Below, in pieces: positions 40,655 to 50,242 of a stretch of DNA of 64,000 nucleotides. The notes below the pieces were generated by a model. It made no database searches. It was not told the origin of the DNA and saw only the letters and a list, made by a program, of their open reading frames with translations. The stretch spans positions 682,001 through 746,000 of the forward strand of contig NZ_CP133078.1 in assembly GCF_030908465.1 (NCBI RefSeq). Direction: 5' to 3'. The position numbers and the translations under genes are program-made. Each line of letters begins with the position of its first letter. Position 1 is the first letter of the stretch. The stretch comes from Anaerotignum sp. MB30-C6. GTDB taxonomy: Bacteria > Bacillota > Clostridia > Lachnospirales > Anaerotignaceae.

Positions 40655-41253
40655 GTTTGCTTTTAGATCCATTACCAAAAAACCTTTACATAAACGGCAA
40701 GGAATACGCAATCCGTTGGGACCATCGAACAGCAATCCTTTATGAAACCATGATGCTGGACGAAGAAGTAGAGGGGGCAGAAAAGCCCCTTCTCGCTCTG
40801 CGGTTGTTTTATCCTATCATTCCCACTGACTGGGCAGAGGCATTGGAGGGGATTCAATGGTTTTACCGGTGTGGGATTGTGGATGATGTAAGTGTAAAGG
40901 GGAAGAAAAAAGGGAAAGGTAAGCAGGATAGAATTTATTCATTTGAGCATGATGACAGCTATATTTACAGTGCCTTTTTGGAGCAGTATGGACTTGATTT
41001 AACCGAGGTACAAGGATTGCATTGGTGGAGGTTTCGAGCCTTATTTCAGGGGCTTAGTGAGGATTCTGCTTTGTGCAAAATCATGGGCTATAGAGGTATG
41101 GACATCCCTGAAAGCATGGGTAAGGAGCAGAAAGAATTTTATCGAAAGATGAAAGAACAATATAGGGTTCCTTTGGCTAAGGGTGAACAGGAGAAAATGA
41201 ATGCCATAGAACAGGCATTGCTTAGCGGCGGTGACTTAACTGGGTTGTTGTAA
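40651..41253 (+). CDS. phage Gp15 protein
   Basis: 200 residues matching Phage_Gp15: 'LYINGKEYAIRWDHRTAILY', 'FYPIIPTDWAEALEGIQWFY' and 'LHWWRFRALFQGLSEDSALC'. It probably acts as the second tail chaperone (gpGT-like). Confidence 0.93.
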   Translation: MSLLLDPLPKNLYINGKEYAIRWDHRTAILYETMMLDEEVEGAEKPLLALRLFYPIIPTDWAEALEGIQWFYRCGIVDDVSVKGKKKGKGKQDRIYSFEHDDSYIYSAFLEQYGLDLTEVQGLHWWRFRALFQGLSEDSALCKIMGYRGMDIPESMGKEQKEFYRKMKEQYRVPLAKGEQEKMNAIEQALLSGGDLTGLL

Positions 41254-41306
41254 AGGTTCGCTTTTTGTGGTATCGTGGAAATATATACCATAGAGGGGGA
41301 TTTGAT

Positions 41307-41828
41307 ATGTTTTGTTCCGATTGCGGAAAAGAAGTTAGTGGGAAATTCTGTTGTCATTGCGGTTCGCCGTTGCAAAACATCGAAGCAACAAGTGGCGACA
41401 CAGGCAAAAATGAAATTAACTACGATTTACTTTTAAAAGAATGTGAATACGATAAAGAAAAGGCGGCAATAAAGTTAAAAAAGGAAACGGGGCTTAAATA
41501 CAGAGAATGTCTAGAGTTATTGAATGCGCCCTACAAAAAATATATCAACGCAAACCCAACGCTTACAAGAGAATTAGATAACCCCTTCACCCAGTCAAGA
41601 GAGATGCAAAGCATTTGGAGCAAGGAAGAAAGTACGGCGGCGAAGTGCCCTAACTGTGGCTCGACCTCTCTTTCGGCTAACAAAAAGGGGTACGGCTTTG
41701 GAAAGGCAACAATTGGACTACTTGCCGTTGGCCCCGCAGGATTGCTAGCAGGGGGAATAGGCGCTAAAGGCGTAACAGTTACCTGTTTATCGTGCGGGCA
41801 TCAATTTAAGGCTGGAGAAGGACAGTAA
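41307..41828 (+). CDS. zinc-ribbon cargo protein inserted in the tail operon
   Basis: 173 residues with a zinc ribbon at each end ('CSDCGKE...FCCHCGSPL' and 'KCPNCGSTS...CLSCGHQF') and a hydrophobic glycine-rich segment ('IGLLAVGPAGLLAGGIGAKG') that could insert in a membrane. It interrupts the usual Gp15/tape-measure neighbourhood, has GAGGGGG as ribosome site and is followed by its own terminator, so it looks like a moron. Similar zinc-ribbon proteins occur on bacterial chromosomes. Function unknown. Confidence 0.68.
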   Translation: MFCSDCGKEVSGKFCCHCGSPLQNIEATSGDTGKNEINYDLLLKECEYDKEKAAIKLKKETGLKYRECLELLNAPYKKYINANPTLTRELDNPFTQSREMQSIWSKEESTAAKCPNCGSTSLSANKKGYGFGKATIGLLAVGPAGLLAGGIGAKGVTVTCLSCGHQFKAGEGQ

Positions 41829-41833
41829 GCTAA

Positions 41834-41862
41834 CAAACACTCATTCATGTGAGTGTTTTTTT
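41834..41862 (+). terminator. terminator after the zinc-ribbon cargo gene
   Basis: CACTC/GAGTG stem extended by flanking A-T pairs, then T7, 30 bases before the tape measure start. Confidence 0.8.
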
Positions 41863-41891
41863 CATGCAAGAAAACAGAAAGGAGGGGTTTA

Positions 41892-44800
41892 ATGGCATAC
41901 AGTTATGACGGATACTTGCGGTTCAACACCGAAGTAGACCAGAGTGGATTCAATGAAGGCGTGTCTGGCATGAGGTCGGCGGCCACTTTGGGTGCAAAAG
42001 CGATAGCAGCAGGGATCGCAACAGCCACGGGGGCGGTAACAGCTCTTTCTGTTGCATCTATTAAGGTGGGTTCAAACTTTGAGGAAGGCATGAGTAAAGT
42101 TGCGGCGATTTCAGGGGCCACTGGAAAGGATTTAGAAGCTTTAACAGAAAAAGCAAAAGAAATGGGCGCAGTTACAAAATTTAGCGCAACAGAAAGTGCC
42201 GAGGCATTGCAATACATGGCAATGGCAGGATGGAAAACTGAATCTATGCTAGAAGGTTTACCTGGCGTCATGAATCTTGCGGCTGCATCTGGTGAGGACT
42301 TAGGCACTGTATCTGACATTGTTACCGATGCATTAACAGCATTCGGCTTACAGGCTGAGGAAAGCGCTCATTTCGCTGATGTTTTGGCGGCTGCGTCTAG
42401 TAATGCAAACACCAATGTAGGTATGATGGGCTACACTTTTAAATACGCCGCACCCTTAGCGGGCGCATTAGGATATACCATCGAAGATACAGCTTTAGCT
42501 ATTGGATTGATGGCAAATGCAGGTATTAAGAGTGAAACGGCTGGTACTGCATTAAGAAGTATGTTTTCTGAAATGACTGGGGCAGTAGAATTAACTGGTG
42601 ATAAATTAGGCAAGTATGTTATTGAACTAGAGAGGGCAGACGGAACTATGGTTCCCTTAGGGGAAACAATTAGATCATTAAGAGAGGCTTTCTCACAAAT
42701 GACCGAAGCAGAAAAAATAGCGAATGCCGAAAGCTTAGTTGGCAAAGAGGCTATGAGTGGCTTACTTGCCATTGTTAATGCAAGCCAATCCGACTACAAC
42801 AAACTATCTGCAGCAATACAAAACGCTGATGGGTCTGCGCAGAATATGGCTGATACCATGAATGATAATCTCAAGGGTGATTTGACTATTTTAGGAAGTA
42901 CCGCTGAGAGTGTGGGCATACGAATCTATGACAAATTTGAAACGCCCATGAGGAATGCGGCCAAGGCTGCAACTGAAAGCATGAACGATGTGTTGAGAAG
43001 CCTAAATGGTGGACAACTTGATGAAAGTGTGGATAAAATTGCCGAAAGCGCAGGAAGGTTGCTTGAGAAAACAGCTGAGTTGACGGCAAGTGGGTTGCCT
43101 AAGTTAATAAATGGTTTTGCATTCGTCGTTGACCACGGCAAAGAAGTAGAGAGAGCGATATTAAGCATTTCAGCGGCATACGGGGTAATGGTTGCTGCCT
43201 CAACGGTTCAAAAATGGCAGGCGGTCACTGCGGCAGCAGAAGCTTATCGGGTTGCAATGGTTGCAAGTATGGGAATCACGACAACCAGCGCCACTGCCAC
43301 TGCGTTATTAACAACCATGATGAGCACACAAGAAATTGTTGTGGGTGCACTGACAGGGAAAGTGGGCCTGCACACAGCAGCTACAATATTGGCAAGAAGG
43401 GCGCAGATTGCTTGGAATGCATCAATGTTTGCAAACCCTGTGTTCTTGGTGGCGGGGGGCATTGCGGCCTTGACAGCTGGATTGGTTTATTATACTTCCA
43501 AGCAAAAAGAAGCCAATGCTGCAACAGAAGAAATGATTAAATCCACAAATGATACGGTGGCGGCGTGGAACGAAGCCAAGGAAACAAGGATGGAGAATAT
43601 TCAATCTCAAGTTTCCGAGTTGCAAACTACGAAGGATATGATTGATGAACTGGGACGCTTAACGGATGCCCATGGAAAAGTAGGGGATAACAAGGAAAGA
43701 GTTGCCTATCTGACCGAGAAGATTAATGAAATCCTTCCTGATTCTATCAAGTGGATTGACGATGAGACGGTGGCCATTGATGGAAACATTGAATCGTTAA
43801 AAAAACAAATTGAGTTAAGGCAGGCTAAAATCCTTCTTGGTGAATTGGAGGCACAGGCCGTTGAAGACAGAAAAGCAAGGACGGAAGTTCTTAAAAGCAT
43901 GCTTGCGAAGGAAGAAGAAATCGTAGCAAGAGAAGCAGAATTAGAGCAGCTAAGAATTGATTTAACAAAAGCAGGTTCAAATAATAGAATAGCATTTATT
44001 CAACAAGAAATAACCGAAAAGCAAAATCAATTAGATGAATTAAAAACTGCATTTGATACAGAAAAAGCCCACTACGAAGACCTTAATCAATCAATAAGTG
44101 ACGCTGTCAAGCTAGGGATCGCAATTCAACAGGGTGATTTCGAAGAAATCGGTCGCATCATGGTTCAAAAAGAGTTGCAATTAAAAGCAGCAGGAGACAG
44201 CACCAACGCAGAACTTACAAGCCAAATCGCAGAGATGCAAGCAATGTTTGATTTGCTACGCAGAACAGAGGGCGAAAATTCCTCTGAGGCAATCAAGGAA
44301 CATATTGCACAAATCAGTAACCTGCTTAACGAATATAAAGCGGAACTTGATAGACGCACACCAGATATAGCAAACAGTATGAAGAAGAGCGCCGAAACAG
44401 TCAGTCTAAGTTATGCTGACGGATTGGTCACACCATACGTATTAAACAAAATTCAGGAAAATGCAGGGGTTATTGGAAACACAGTTAGGGCGGGAATACT
44501 TGGAGCATTAACCAATACCACAGCACTTGCGACTGACGATATAAGCAAAAAAGCGGCTGCTCAGATGGATGCATTAAATAACCGTATTTCATCGGCAAAG
44601 GCTTCGTCTGCAGCAAGAGACGCCGCCCATGCTGTAGCAAGAGAGGCACAGAAAGCACAGGAGGCTGCGCTATCTGCTATGAATTCTGGTATATCACGAG
44701 CAGCATCAAGTGCATCCAAGAGTGCCGCAAAGTCAGGGATTTCAATCGGTACTTTATATGCCGAAAATATAATTGGAAGTATAACGCAATCGACAGGAGC

Positions 44801-46001
44801 TATTCAGGATGCACTCACTAACCTCTCGGATGATGCCATCAAGACCGCAAGGGAAAAGGCTACATCATACAAAGAATTGGGCACCCACTATATTTCATTC
44901 ATGAAAGATGGTGTTAACACCCAGACAGATTCCCTTATTGAACAAATGGAAAAACTTGTTGATGAACAGGTAGAAACACTTAGCAAAAAAAACAAGGTTG
45001 CCAAGTCTGAATACGAAAAAGCAGCCAAAGAAGTGATGGACACCTATAAGGAAGCGCTGAAAAAAGGCGCATCCGAAGCGAATACACTTTTGGCCGAAAA
45101 GATTCAAGGCATTACCGAAGAAGCCCAAAAGCAATACGATGAAATCATCAAGCAACGTGAACGTATGCAAGAAAAGCTTTCTGATTTCGGTGATTTATTC
45201 ACGAGGGATGATGATGGAGAAGTTCAGCTTGAAAATATTGACAAGCAAATAGACGCCATTGAGCGTTATGAGGAAGCCTTGGAGAAGCTTCAAGAGAAAG
45301 GAATTGCCGAGGGCTTACTCAATGAGATTGTAAACATGGGTGTCGAGGACGGTACCGACTTTGCAGAAGAATTACTCTCCAAGAGCGATTCAACTTTTGA
45401 ACGGTATAATCAGGCGTGGACAGAAAAACAGGAACTAGCAAAAAAAGTGGCGGAGAAATTCTACGCTGATGAATTAGAAACACTGGACAAGGATTTTACA
45501 CAGAAGCTGGATACGGCTTTAGCAAGCATCCCAGAGGAATGTACCAATGTGGGTGTAGATGCAATTAAGGGTGTTATTGACGGCATGGAGAGCCAAAGAA
45601 GTGAGGCTATTTCTACAGCCAAGAGTATTGCGGATGCAATTATCAAGGAGTTAAAACGTGCCACGGAAACGGCCAGTCCATCTAAGAGAGCGGCAAGGGA
45701 AGTAGGAAAGCCAATTACTCAAGGCGTAGTTAAGGGTATGAAAGATGCCTACAATCCCAAGGAAATGGAACGCTATGCAGACCGCATGATGGCTGATGTA
45801 GGAATGGCACAGAGCAGAGCGGCGGCACAAAGTATTTTGAATAAGAATATTTCTAATGTGTGGAGAACGTCGACTTATAACGAGGGTGATTTCAACCCGA
45901 CTTTTAATATCAAAAGCGGAGACAAAGAAACCGTTAGAAACTTGATGCAAGAATCAGAGTTCTACCGCAGGAAAAAAGCAAGAGCAACAGGGGGTGCATG
46001 A
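41892..46001 (+). CDS. tail tape measure protein, TP901 family
   Basis: 1369 residues, setting tail length. The N-terminal third is the TP901 core ('MSKVAAISGATGKDLEALTE', 'TKFSATESAEALQYMAMAGW'). Hydrophobic segments follow around residue 430-530 and then long coiled coils; the C-terminus contains 'RATETASPSKRAAREVGKPI', a common tape-measure ending. With about 1.5 angstrom per residue the tail would be about 200 nm, an estimate only. The ATG at 41892 has AGGAGGGG upstream. Confidence 0.96.
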   Translation: MAYSYDGYLRFNTEVDQSGFNEGVSGMRSAATLGAKAIAAGIATATGAVTALSVASIKVGSNFEEGMSKVAAISGATGKDLEALTEKAKEMGAVTKFSATESAEALQYMAMAGWKTESMLEGLPGVMNLAAASGEDLGTVSDIVTDALTAFGLQAEESAHFADVLAAASSNANTNVGMMGYTFKYAAPLAGALGYTIEDTALAIGLMANAGIKSETAGTALRSMFSEMTGAVELTGDKLGKYVIELERADGTMVPLGETIRSLREAFSQMTEAEKIANAESLVGKEAMSGLLAIVNASQSDYNKLSAAIQNADGSAQNMADTMNDNLKGDLTILGSTAESVGIRIYDKFETPMRNAAKAATESMNDVLRSLNGGQLDESVDKIAESAGRLLEKTAELTASGLPKLINGFAFVVDHGKEVERAILSISAAYGVMVAASTVQKWQAVTAAAEAYRVAMVASMGITTTSATATALLTTMMSTQEIVVGALTGKVGLHTAATILARRAQIAWNASMFANPVFLVAGGIAALTAGLVYYTSKQKEANAATEEMIKSTNDTVAAWNEAKETRMENIQSQVSELQTTKDMIDELGRLTDAHGKVGDNKERVAYLTEKINEILPDSIKWIDDETVAIDGNIESLKKQIELRQAKILLGELEAQAVEDRKARTEVLKSMLAKEEEIVAREAELEQLRIDLTKAGSNNRIAFIQQEITEKQNQLDELKTAFDTEKAHYEDLNQSISDAVKLGIAIQQGDFEEIGRIMVQKELQLKAAGDSTNAELTSQIAEMQAMFDLLRRTEGENSSEAIKEHIAQISNLLNEYKAELDRRTPDIANSMKKSAETVSLSYADGLVTPYVLNKIQENAGVIGNTVRAGILGALTNTTALATDDISKKAAAQMDALNNRISSAKASSAARDAAHAVAREAQKAQEAALSAMNSGISRAASSASKSAAKSGISIGTLYAENIIGSITQSTGAIQDALTNLSDDAIKTAREKATSYKELGTHYISFMKDGVNTQTDSLIEQMEKLVDEQVETLSKKNKVAKSEYEKAAKEVMDTYKEALKKGASEANTLLAEKIQGITEEAQKQYDEIIKQRERMQEKLSDFGDLFTRDDDGEVQLENIDKQIDAIERYEEALEKLQEKGIAEGLLNEIVNMGVEDGTDFAEELLSKSDSTFERYNQAWTEKQELAKKVAEKFYADELETLDKDFTQKLDTALASIPEECTNVGVDAIKGVIDGMESQRSEAISTAKSIADAIIKELKRATETASPSKRAAREVGKPITQGVVKGMKDAYNPKEMERYADRMMADVGMAQSRAAAQSILNKNISNVWRTSTYNEGDFNPTFNIKSGDKETVRNLMQESEFYRRKKARATGGA

Positions 46002-46702
46002 TGGAAGTATATTTTATCTTCAAAGGTAAAAATAGTAAGGATATGGGGGTTTTGATTTCCGCTATGCCCGATATTGTTAAGCCCCAACGTAGAGAGAGTG
46101 AAATTGTTATACCGGGAAGAAACGGCACTCTTACTATAGACGACGGAGCGTTCGAAAGTTACACTTTGACTGTTGAGTGTAGCACAAGGGGAACTGATAA
46201 ATTGAGCCAGATTGCTGCATGGTTAGACGGAAGTGGTGATTTAATTCTTTCTACCGAACCAGACAAAATATATCGGGCAAGAATTAGCAATGCTATTTCA
46301 ATTTCTGATGTGATTTATTTGTATAATTCATTCCTGGTACAGTTCAAAGTATTTCCGTTTAAATATTCCGTCAATGCCGTTCGCTCCCACGCTGACGATT
46401 TAACTATTGCCGCCCCGACCTCAATCAAAAACAAGGGTACTGTCTATTCACAACCTACTATCACAATTTATGGGACAGGCGATGTTAATCTTACCATAAA
46501 TGACACAAATTATGGATTTTTGGGCGTGGATGAATTCATCACCGTAGATAGTGAAATGATGGAGGTTTACAAAGGAAATACCAATTGTAACAATAAGTTT
46601 TCCGCCATGGACTTTCCAAAGTTTGAGGTGGGGATGAATGCAATGAGTTGGACGGGAAATGTCACAAAAGTAGAAATTGAACCGAAATGGAGGTGGCTAT
46701 AA
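45998..46702 (+). CDS. distal tail protein (Dit-like)
   Basis: 234 residues. 'FIFKGKNSKDMGVLISAMPD' and 'GRNGTLTIDDGAFESYTLTV' are typical of the Dit/tail-component family that forms the hub between tube and baseplate. ATGA overlap with the tape measure gene. Confidence 0.9.
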   Translation: MMEVYFIFKGKNSKDMGVLISAMPDIVKPQRRESEIVIPGRNGTLTIDDGAFESYTLTVECSTRGTDKLSQIAAWLDGSGDLILSTEPDKIYRARISNAISISDVIYLYNSFLVQFKVFPFKYSVNAVRSHADDLTIAAPTSIKNKGTVYSQPTITIYGTGDVNLTINDTNYGFLGVDEFITVDSEMMEVYKGNTNCNNKFSAMDFPKFEVGMNAMSWTGNVTKVEIEPKWRWL

Positions 46703-47608
46703 ATGGCACAAGTGTATAATCGACTTGAGGTGGATGTCAGAACGGAAACAATTGACATTATCACAGCGGTACAAAACGATAGTAACAGCCGTTTTCTGGA
46801 TGTATTTTTATTGGACAACGGCGTGCCCATCAATTTGACAGGGCATGAAGTGCGAATTTACGGCAAGAAAGCAGATGGAACAGAGATTTATAACGACGGT
46901 GAAATTACGGAAGAAACCAACGGAAGATGTCAATTTGAATTGACTTCTCAAGCGTTAGCAGTTGCGCAGGATTTAGAAGTGCAGATTATTTTATTCAAGG
47001 ATAATGTGGAAATATTGAGTACACAACCTTTCAAAATTCATGTAGTCAAAAGCCTTATTTCTTCGGGCTCCGTTGAAAGCAGTAATGAATACGGTGCACT
47101 GGTTGTATTATATCAGAACCTTTATGAGGCCTATGATTTAATGGTTGAAATTGCAGCAGGGATAAAGGACGTTGCTGCAGCAGTAGAAGGTACGGCGGAG
47201 TCAAACAATAATATGATTCAGGCTTGTATGAATTACACTGATTACAAAATAGTAAATATTCCAAGTGTAGAAACCGAAGTTTTGAATATAACAGGAAGTG
47301 GATTTGTTGGCAATCTAGGAATAAATGTTACATCAGGAGGCTTAATAACGATTAAAATTTATATAGATGACGAACTATTTTTTGATTTTTCGAGAAACGT
47401 TAATACAATCATTAGTTTTGGGGGCGGTACATCATATGCATTACTAAGAGATATGTCTGCACTAAAACAAGACAATCCTTCTCAGCCACTTAGCGCATCC
47501 GCAGTAAGAAGCATTCTTTCATTTACAAAAAATATTAGAATTGTGGCTAGTGCCGCGATAACAGATACGTCAAATAGTATTCAAATCATTTATGGATTAG
47601 TGGGGTGA
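46703..47608 (+). CDS. BppU-type upper baseplate / receptor-binding protein
   Basis: 301 residues. The N-terminal 110 residues are a BppU domain ('IITAVQNDSNSRFLDVFLLD', 'GVPINLTGHEVRIYGKKADG'). The C-terminal beta-rich half ('SGFVGNLGINVTSGGLITIK') has no recognised family and is the likely receptor-binding, host-specific part. Placing BppU before the tail endopeptidase is unusual; the common order has it after. Confidence 0.85.
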   Translation: MAQVYNRLEVDVRTETIDIITAVQNDSNSRFLDVFLLDNGVPINLTGHEVRIYGKKADGTEIYNDGEITEETNGRCQFELTSQALAVAQDLEVQIILFKDNVEILSTQPFKIHVVKSLISSGSVESSNEYGALVVLYQNLYEAYDLMVEIAAGIKDVAAAVEGTAESNNNMIQACMNYTDYKIVNIPSVETEVLNITGSGFVGNLGINVTSGGLITIKIYIDDELFFDFSRNVNTIISFGGGTSYALLRDMSALKQDNPSQPLSASAVRSILSFTKNIRIVASAAITDTSNSIQIIYGLVG

Positions 47609-47613
47609 TAAAA

Positions 47614-47811
47614 ATGTTGGCAGTAATTAAAACAGAAGTTATTGACGGGTACGAATGTATTCATTATTCAAATGGTGCAATAGTCAAAAAAAGTGCAAAT
47701 GTATTTGAAAACAAATCTACACCAGAACCCCTTTCTCCTACAGAGCAGGCAATTTTGCAAACGGCAATCAATACGGAATACATGGCGGCAATGATGGAGA
47801 TTAAAGGGTAA
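47614..47811 (+). CDS. small tail-region protein
   Basis: 65 residues ('AVIKTEVIDGYECIHYSNGA'), resembling short proteins found before XkdX in Clostridia phages. ATG after GGGGTGATAAAA; a GTG at 47605 is an alternative. Confidence 0.6.
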   Translation: MLAVIKTEVIDGYECIHYSNGAIVKKSANVFENKSTPEPLSPTEQAILQTAINTEYMAAMMEIKG

Positions 47812-47823
47812 AGGAGGGGTAAA

Positions 47824-47964
47824 ATGCTTTTTGATTTAGTGAAAACAATGATTACAAGAGGAACATATGTCAAAGAAGATATGTTGAAAAAGATGGACGT
47901 ATTCCTGTTGAACAACCGAATTACAGAAACAGAGTATAACGATTTAGTGACATTAATGGGGTGA
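47824..47964 (+). CDS. xkdX: XkdX family protein
   Basis: 46 residues matching XkdX of the Bacillus PBSX prophage: 'MLFDLVKTMITRGTYVKEDM' and 'DVFLLNNRITETEYNDLVTL'. AGGAGGGG ribosome site; next gene starts five bases after the stop. Often missed because of its size. Role in the tail is not known. Confidence 0.88.
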   Translation: MLFDLVKTMITRGTYVKEDMLKKMDVFLLNNRITETEYNDLVTLMG

Positions 47965-47968
47965 TTTG

Positions 47969-49255
47969 ATGGTTACCATACATGAAAAAAACAGCATAGC
48001 ATTTAATACTTTAGGCTTGGGGGCATTGCTTCCGAGCCTTTGTACTGTAACGGAAGAGTTAAACGGGCTGTATGAGTTAGAAATGGAACATCCTTATGAT
48101 GAGCAGGGCAAGTGGAAGCATATTGAGAAAGAACGCATTATTTTTGCATCCACACCAAGGGGGAGACAGCCTTTTCGTATATACCATGTTAACCCCAAGC
48201 TTGACGGGGGTAGGTTTTATATCAAGGTGTATGCAAAGCATATCTTCTATGATTTGCTGGATAATCTTTGCTTGAGTGTAAATGTAACAGGAACGCCACA
48301 GGTTGCTTTAAGCGCCATAAAAGGCTCTTTAGCTTATGCAGTACCATTTGTATTGTCCACCGATATGACAGGCACAGGCACAGTCAAAGCGACCAGAGTG
48401 AACCCCATAACATCATTATTAAATATGGACGAAGATAAGGATAGCTTTGTAAAGGCTTTTGGTGGGGAGATTCTTCGGGACGGCTTTGCTGTAACCATGA
48501 AAACCTCCATCGGCGAGGATAGGGGTGTTGCTATTCGGTATGGAAAAAACCTTGTGGGGCTTGAAATTAGTGAGGATGTTTCAGAGGTGGCAACAAGAAT
48601 TTTACCCATCGGGAAAGATGGCTTACAGGGTAGCTATGTTGATAGCCAGTATATCAACAATTATGTATATCCCAAAATACGCATCTTGGAAGATAGTCAA
48701 ATAGAAACAACGCCAGAGTTACAACAAGCGGCTTTGAATCTGTTGGCGGAGGGTGTTGATTTACCCAAGGTAAATATTAAGGCTGACTTCCATATGCTTT
48801 CTAAAACAGAGGAATACAAGGAGTATGCTGTTTTGGAAGAAGTTCAACTGGGGGATGTGGTGACGGTTTCTAACGTAAAGATGGGGTTTCATAAAAAGGC
48901 AAAAGTGATTTCCTATGAGTGGGATTGTTTGTTAGAAAGGTATAACCGGGTGGAACTAGGTGATTTTGTTGCAGACCTAACGACTTCTGTTACGGCTGGA
49001 GAAAAAAGCCTCTCTACTGCTGTCAGTGCAAAAAGTACTGCAAGTACTGCGGCAACAGATGCACAAACGGCATTGGATAGGATTTTAAGAAAAGTCACTA
49101 TTAACAATGAGGGGCTTTATATTTGTGTGGATACCAATTCGCTGGATACCGCAACGAAGGTATTTCACTTTGGAAGTTATGGGTTAAGGCATAGTAGTAC
49201 AGGGGTAAACGGTACATATAAGACGATTATTGATGGGGACGGAAATCTGGTGTAA
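47969..49255 (+). CDS. prophage tail endopeptidase / tail-associated protein (Tal-like)
   Basis: 428 residues with the prophage-tail domain: 'GALLPSLCTVTEELNGLYEL', 'RGRQPFRIYHVNPKLDGGRF' and 'EISEDVSEVATRILPIGKDG'. It forms the tail tip. The C-terminal part has an Ala/Thr-rich coiled linker and a short beta domain. It is short for a Tal protein, with no recognisable peptidoglycan hydrolase. Confidence 0.9.
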   Translation: MVTIHEKNSIAFNTLGLGALLPSLCTVTEELNGLYELEMEHPYDEQGKWKHIEKERIIFASTPRGRQPFRIYHVNPKLDGGRFYIKVYAKHIFYDLLDNLCLSVNVTGTPQVALSAIKGSLAYAVPFVLSTDMTGTGTVKATRVNPITSLLNMDEDKDSFVKAFGGEILRDGFAVTMKTSIGEDRGVAIRYGKNLVGLEISEDVSEVATRILPIGKDGLQGSYVDSQYINNYVYPKIRILEDSQIETTPELQQAALNLLAEGVDLPKVNIKADFHMLSKTEEYKEYAVLEEVQLGDVVTVSNVKMGFHKKAKVISYEWDCLLERYNRVELGDFVADLTTSVTAGEKSLSTAVSAKSTASTAATDAQTALDRILRKVTINNEGLYICVDTNSLDTATKVFHFGSYGLRHSSTGVNGTYKTIIDGDGNLV

Positions 49256-49267
49256 AGGGGTGAAGCG

Positions 49268-49567
49268 ATGAACCAGGATGAAATGTCAAATAAATTGGTG
49301 GAGGTAGATGCTCGTGGAAAGAGCAATACAAAACGGCTGGACAAGGTTGAGCAGCGACAAGATAACCTTGAAAAGCTGACAGAGGCAGTTTCTGTTATGA
49401 AGAATGAGCAGGACAATATCAAAGGCGACGTGAAAGAAATCAAGGATGATGTAAAAATCCTAGCCGAGAAACCCGCCAAACGATGGGAGAGTGTAGTGGA
49501 TAAAGCTGTGTCCGTTGTAGTAGGTGCTATGGTGGGTTATCTTCTAAGCGGGGGGCGGTTGCCTTGA
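49268..49567 (+). CDS. xhlA: XhlA-like haemolysin/holin-associated protein
   Basis: 99 residues: a coiled coil ('DKVEQRQDNLEKLTEAVSVM') followed by one C-terminal membrane helix ('AVSVVVGAMVGYLLSGG'), the XhlA arrangement in which it cooperates with a holin to lyse the host. Confidence 0.85.
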   Translation: MNQDEMSNKLVEVDARGKSNTKRLDKVEQRQDNLEKLTEAVSVMKNEQDNIKGDVKEIKDDVKILAEKPAKRWESVVDKAVSVVVGAMVGYLLSGGRLP

Positions 49568-49902
49568 ATAATAGAACTAGACGAAGGCCAAAGAGAAAGG
49601 AATTTTCAAAGCAAATTATGGCAAGGGAAATGGCCCTACTTTGGATTGTCACGCTGGGGGTTTTGGGCTTGGCATTTTATAGTGTAAAGGAAAGCTTCGA
49701 CGCTTCATTCCCATGGCTTACTGCTATGGTGTCATTACCTTGGGCTGCATGGAGTGTTAGTAAGACAGGCTACACCATGAAAAGCATGAAAGAAAATACT
49801 CAAGGCGGAATTATATACGATTCTGCTATGTCGGAAATGGAAGAAAAGAAGGCATTTGTTGAGGATTTAAGAAAGGGGTTAGAAAATGATGTGGCTGGTT
49901 GA
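49564..49902 (+). CDS. membrane protein of the lysis module
   Basis: 112 residues with two hydrophobic segments ('ALLWIVTLGVLGLAFYSV' and 'WLTAMVSLPWAAWSV') after a very basic N-terminus. Probably a holin or antiholin component; TTG start with four-base overlap. Confidence 0.68.
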   Translation: MNNRTRRRPKRKEFSKQIMAREMALLWIVTLGVLGLAFYSVKESFDASFPWLTAMVSLPWAAWSVSKTGYTMKSMKENTQGGIIYDSAMSEMEEKKAFVEDLRKGLENDVAG

Positions 49903-50242
49903 AAATTGGATTTTAATTGTTGCGGCGGTTGCGATATTGGCGGTTGTAGGCTCTTTTGTTTTTAAGTTCTACGGTTTGCCCACAAAGAAACAGGTGGAAA
50001 CCATTAAGGAATGGCTATTGTACGCCTGTATGGAGGCAGAGAAGGAATTCAAGGGGAGCAAAACAGGGGTGTTAAAACTAAGGTATGTTTACGATTTGTT
50101 TGTTACCCGTTTTCCATCCGTGGCAAAAGTGGTGCCATTTAGCATGTTTTCCAGTTGGGTTCTTGTGGTGTTGGAAGATATGAGAATGCTATTAACAGAA
50201 AATAAGGCAATTCGGGAAGTTGTAAAGGGGGATGCGGCATGA
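49886..50242 (+). CDS. phage holin
   Basis: 118 residues with one N-terminal transmembrane helix ('WILIVAAVAILAVVGSFVF') and a soluble part 'TIKEWLLYACMEAEKEFKGS', then 'GVLKLRYVYDLFVTRFPSVA', a pattern of LLH-type holins of Clostridia phages. Directly upstream of and overlapping the endolysin gene. Confidence 0.82.
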   Translation: MMWLVENWILIVAAVAILAVVGSFVFKFYGLPTKKQVETIKEWLLYACMEAEKEFKGSKTGVLKLRYVYDLFVTRFPSVAKVVPFSMFSSWVLVVLEDMRMLLTENKAIREVVKGDAA

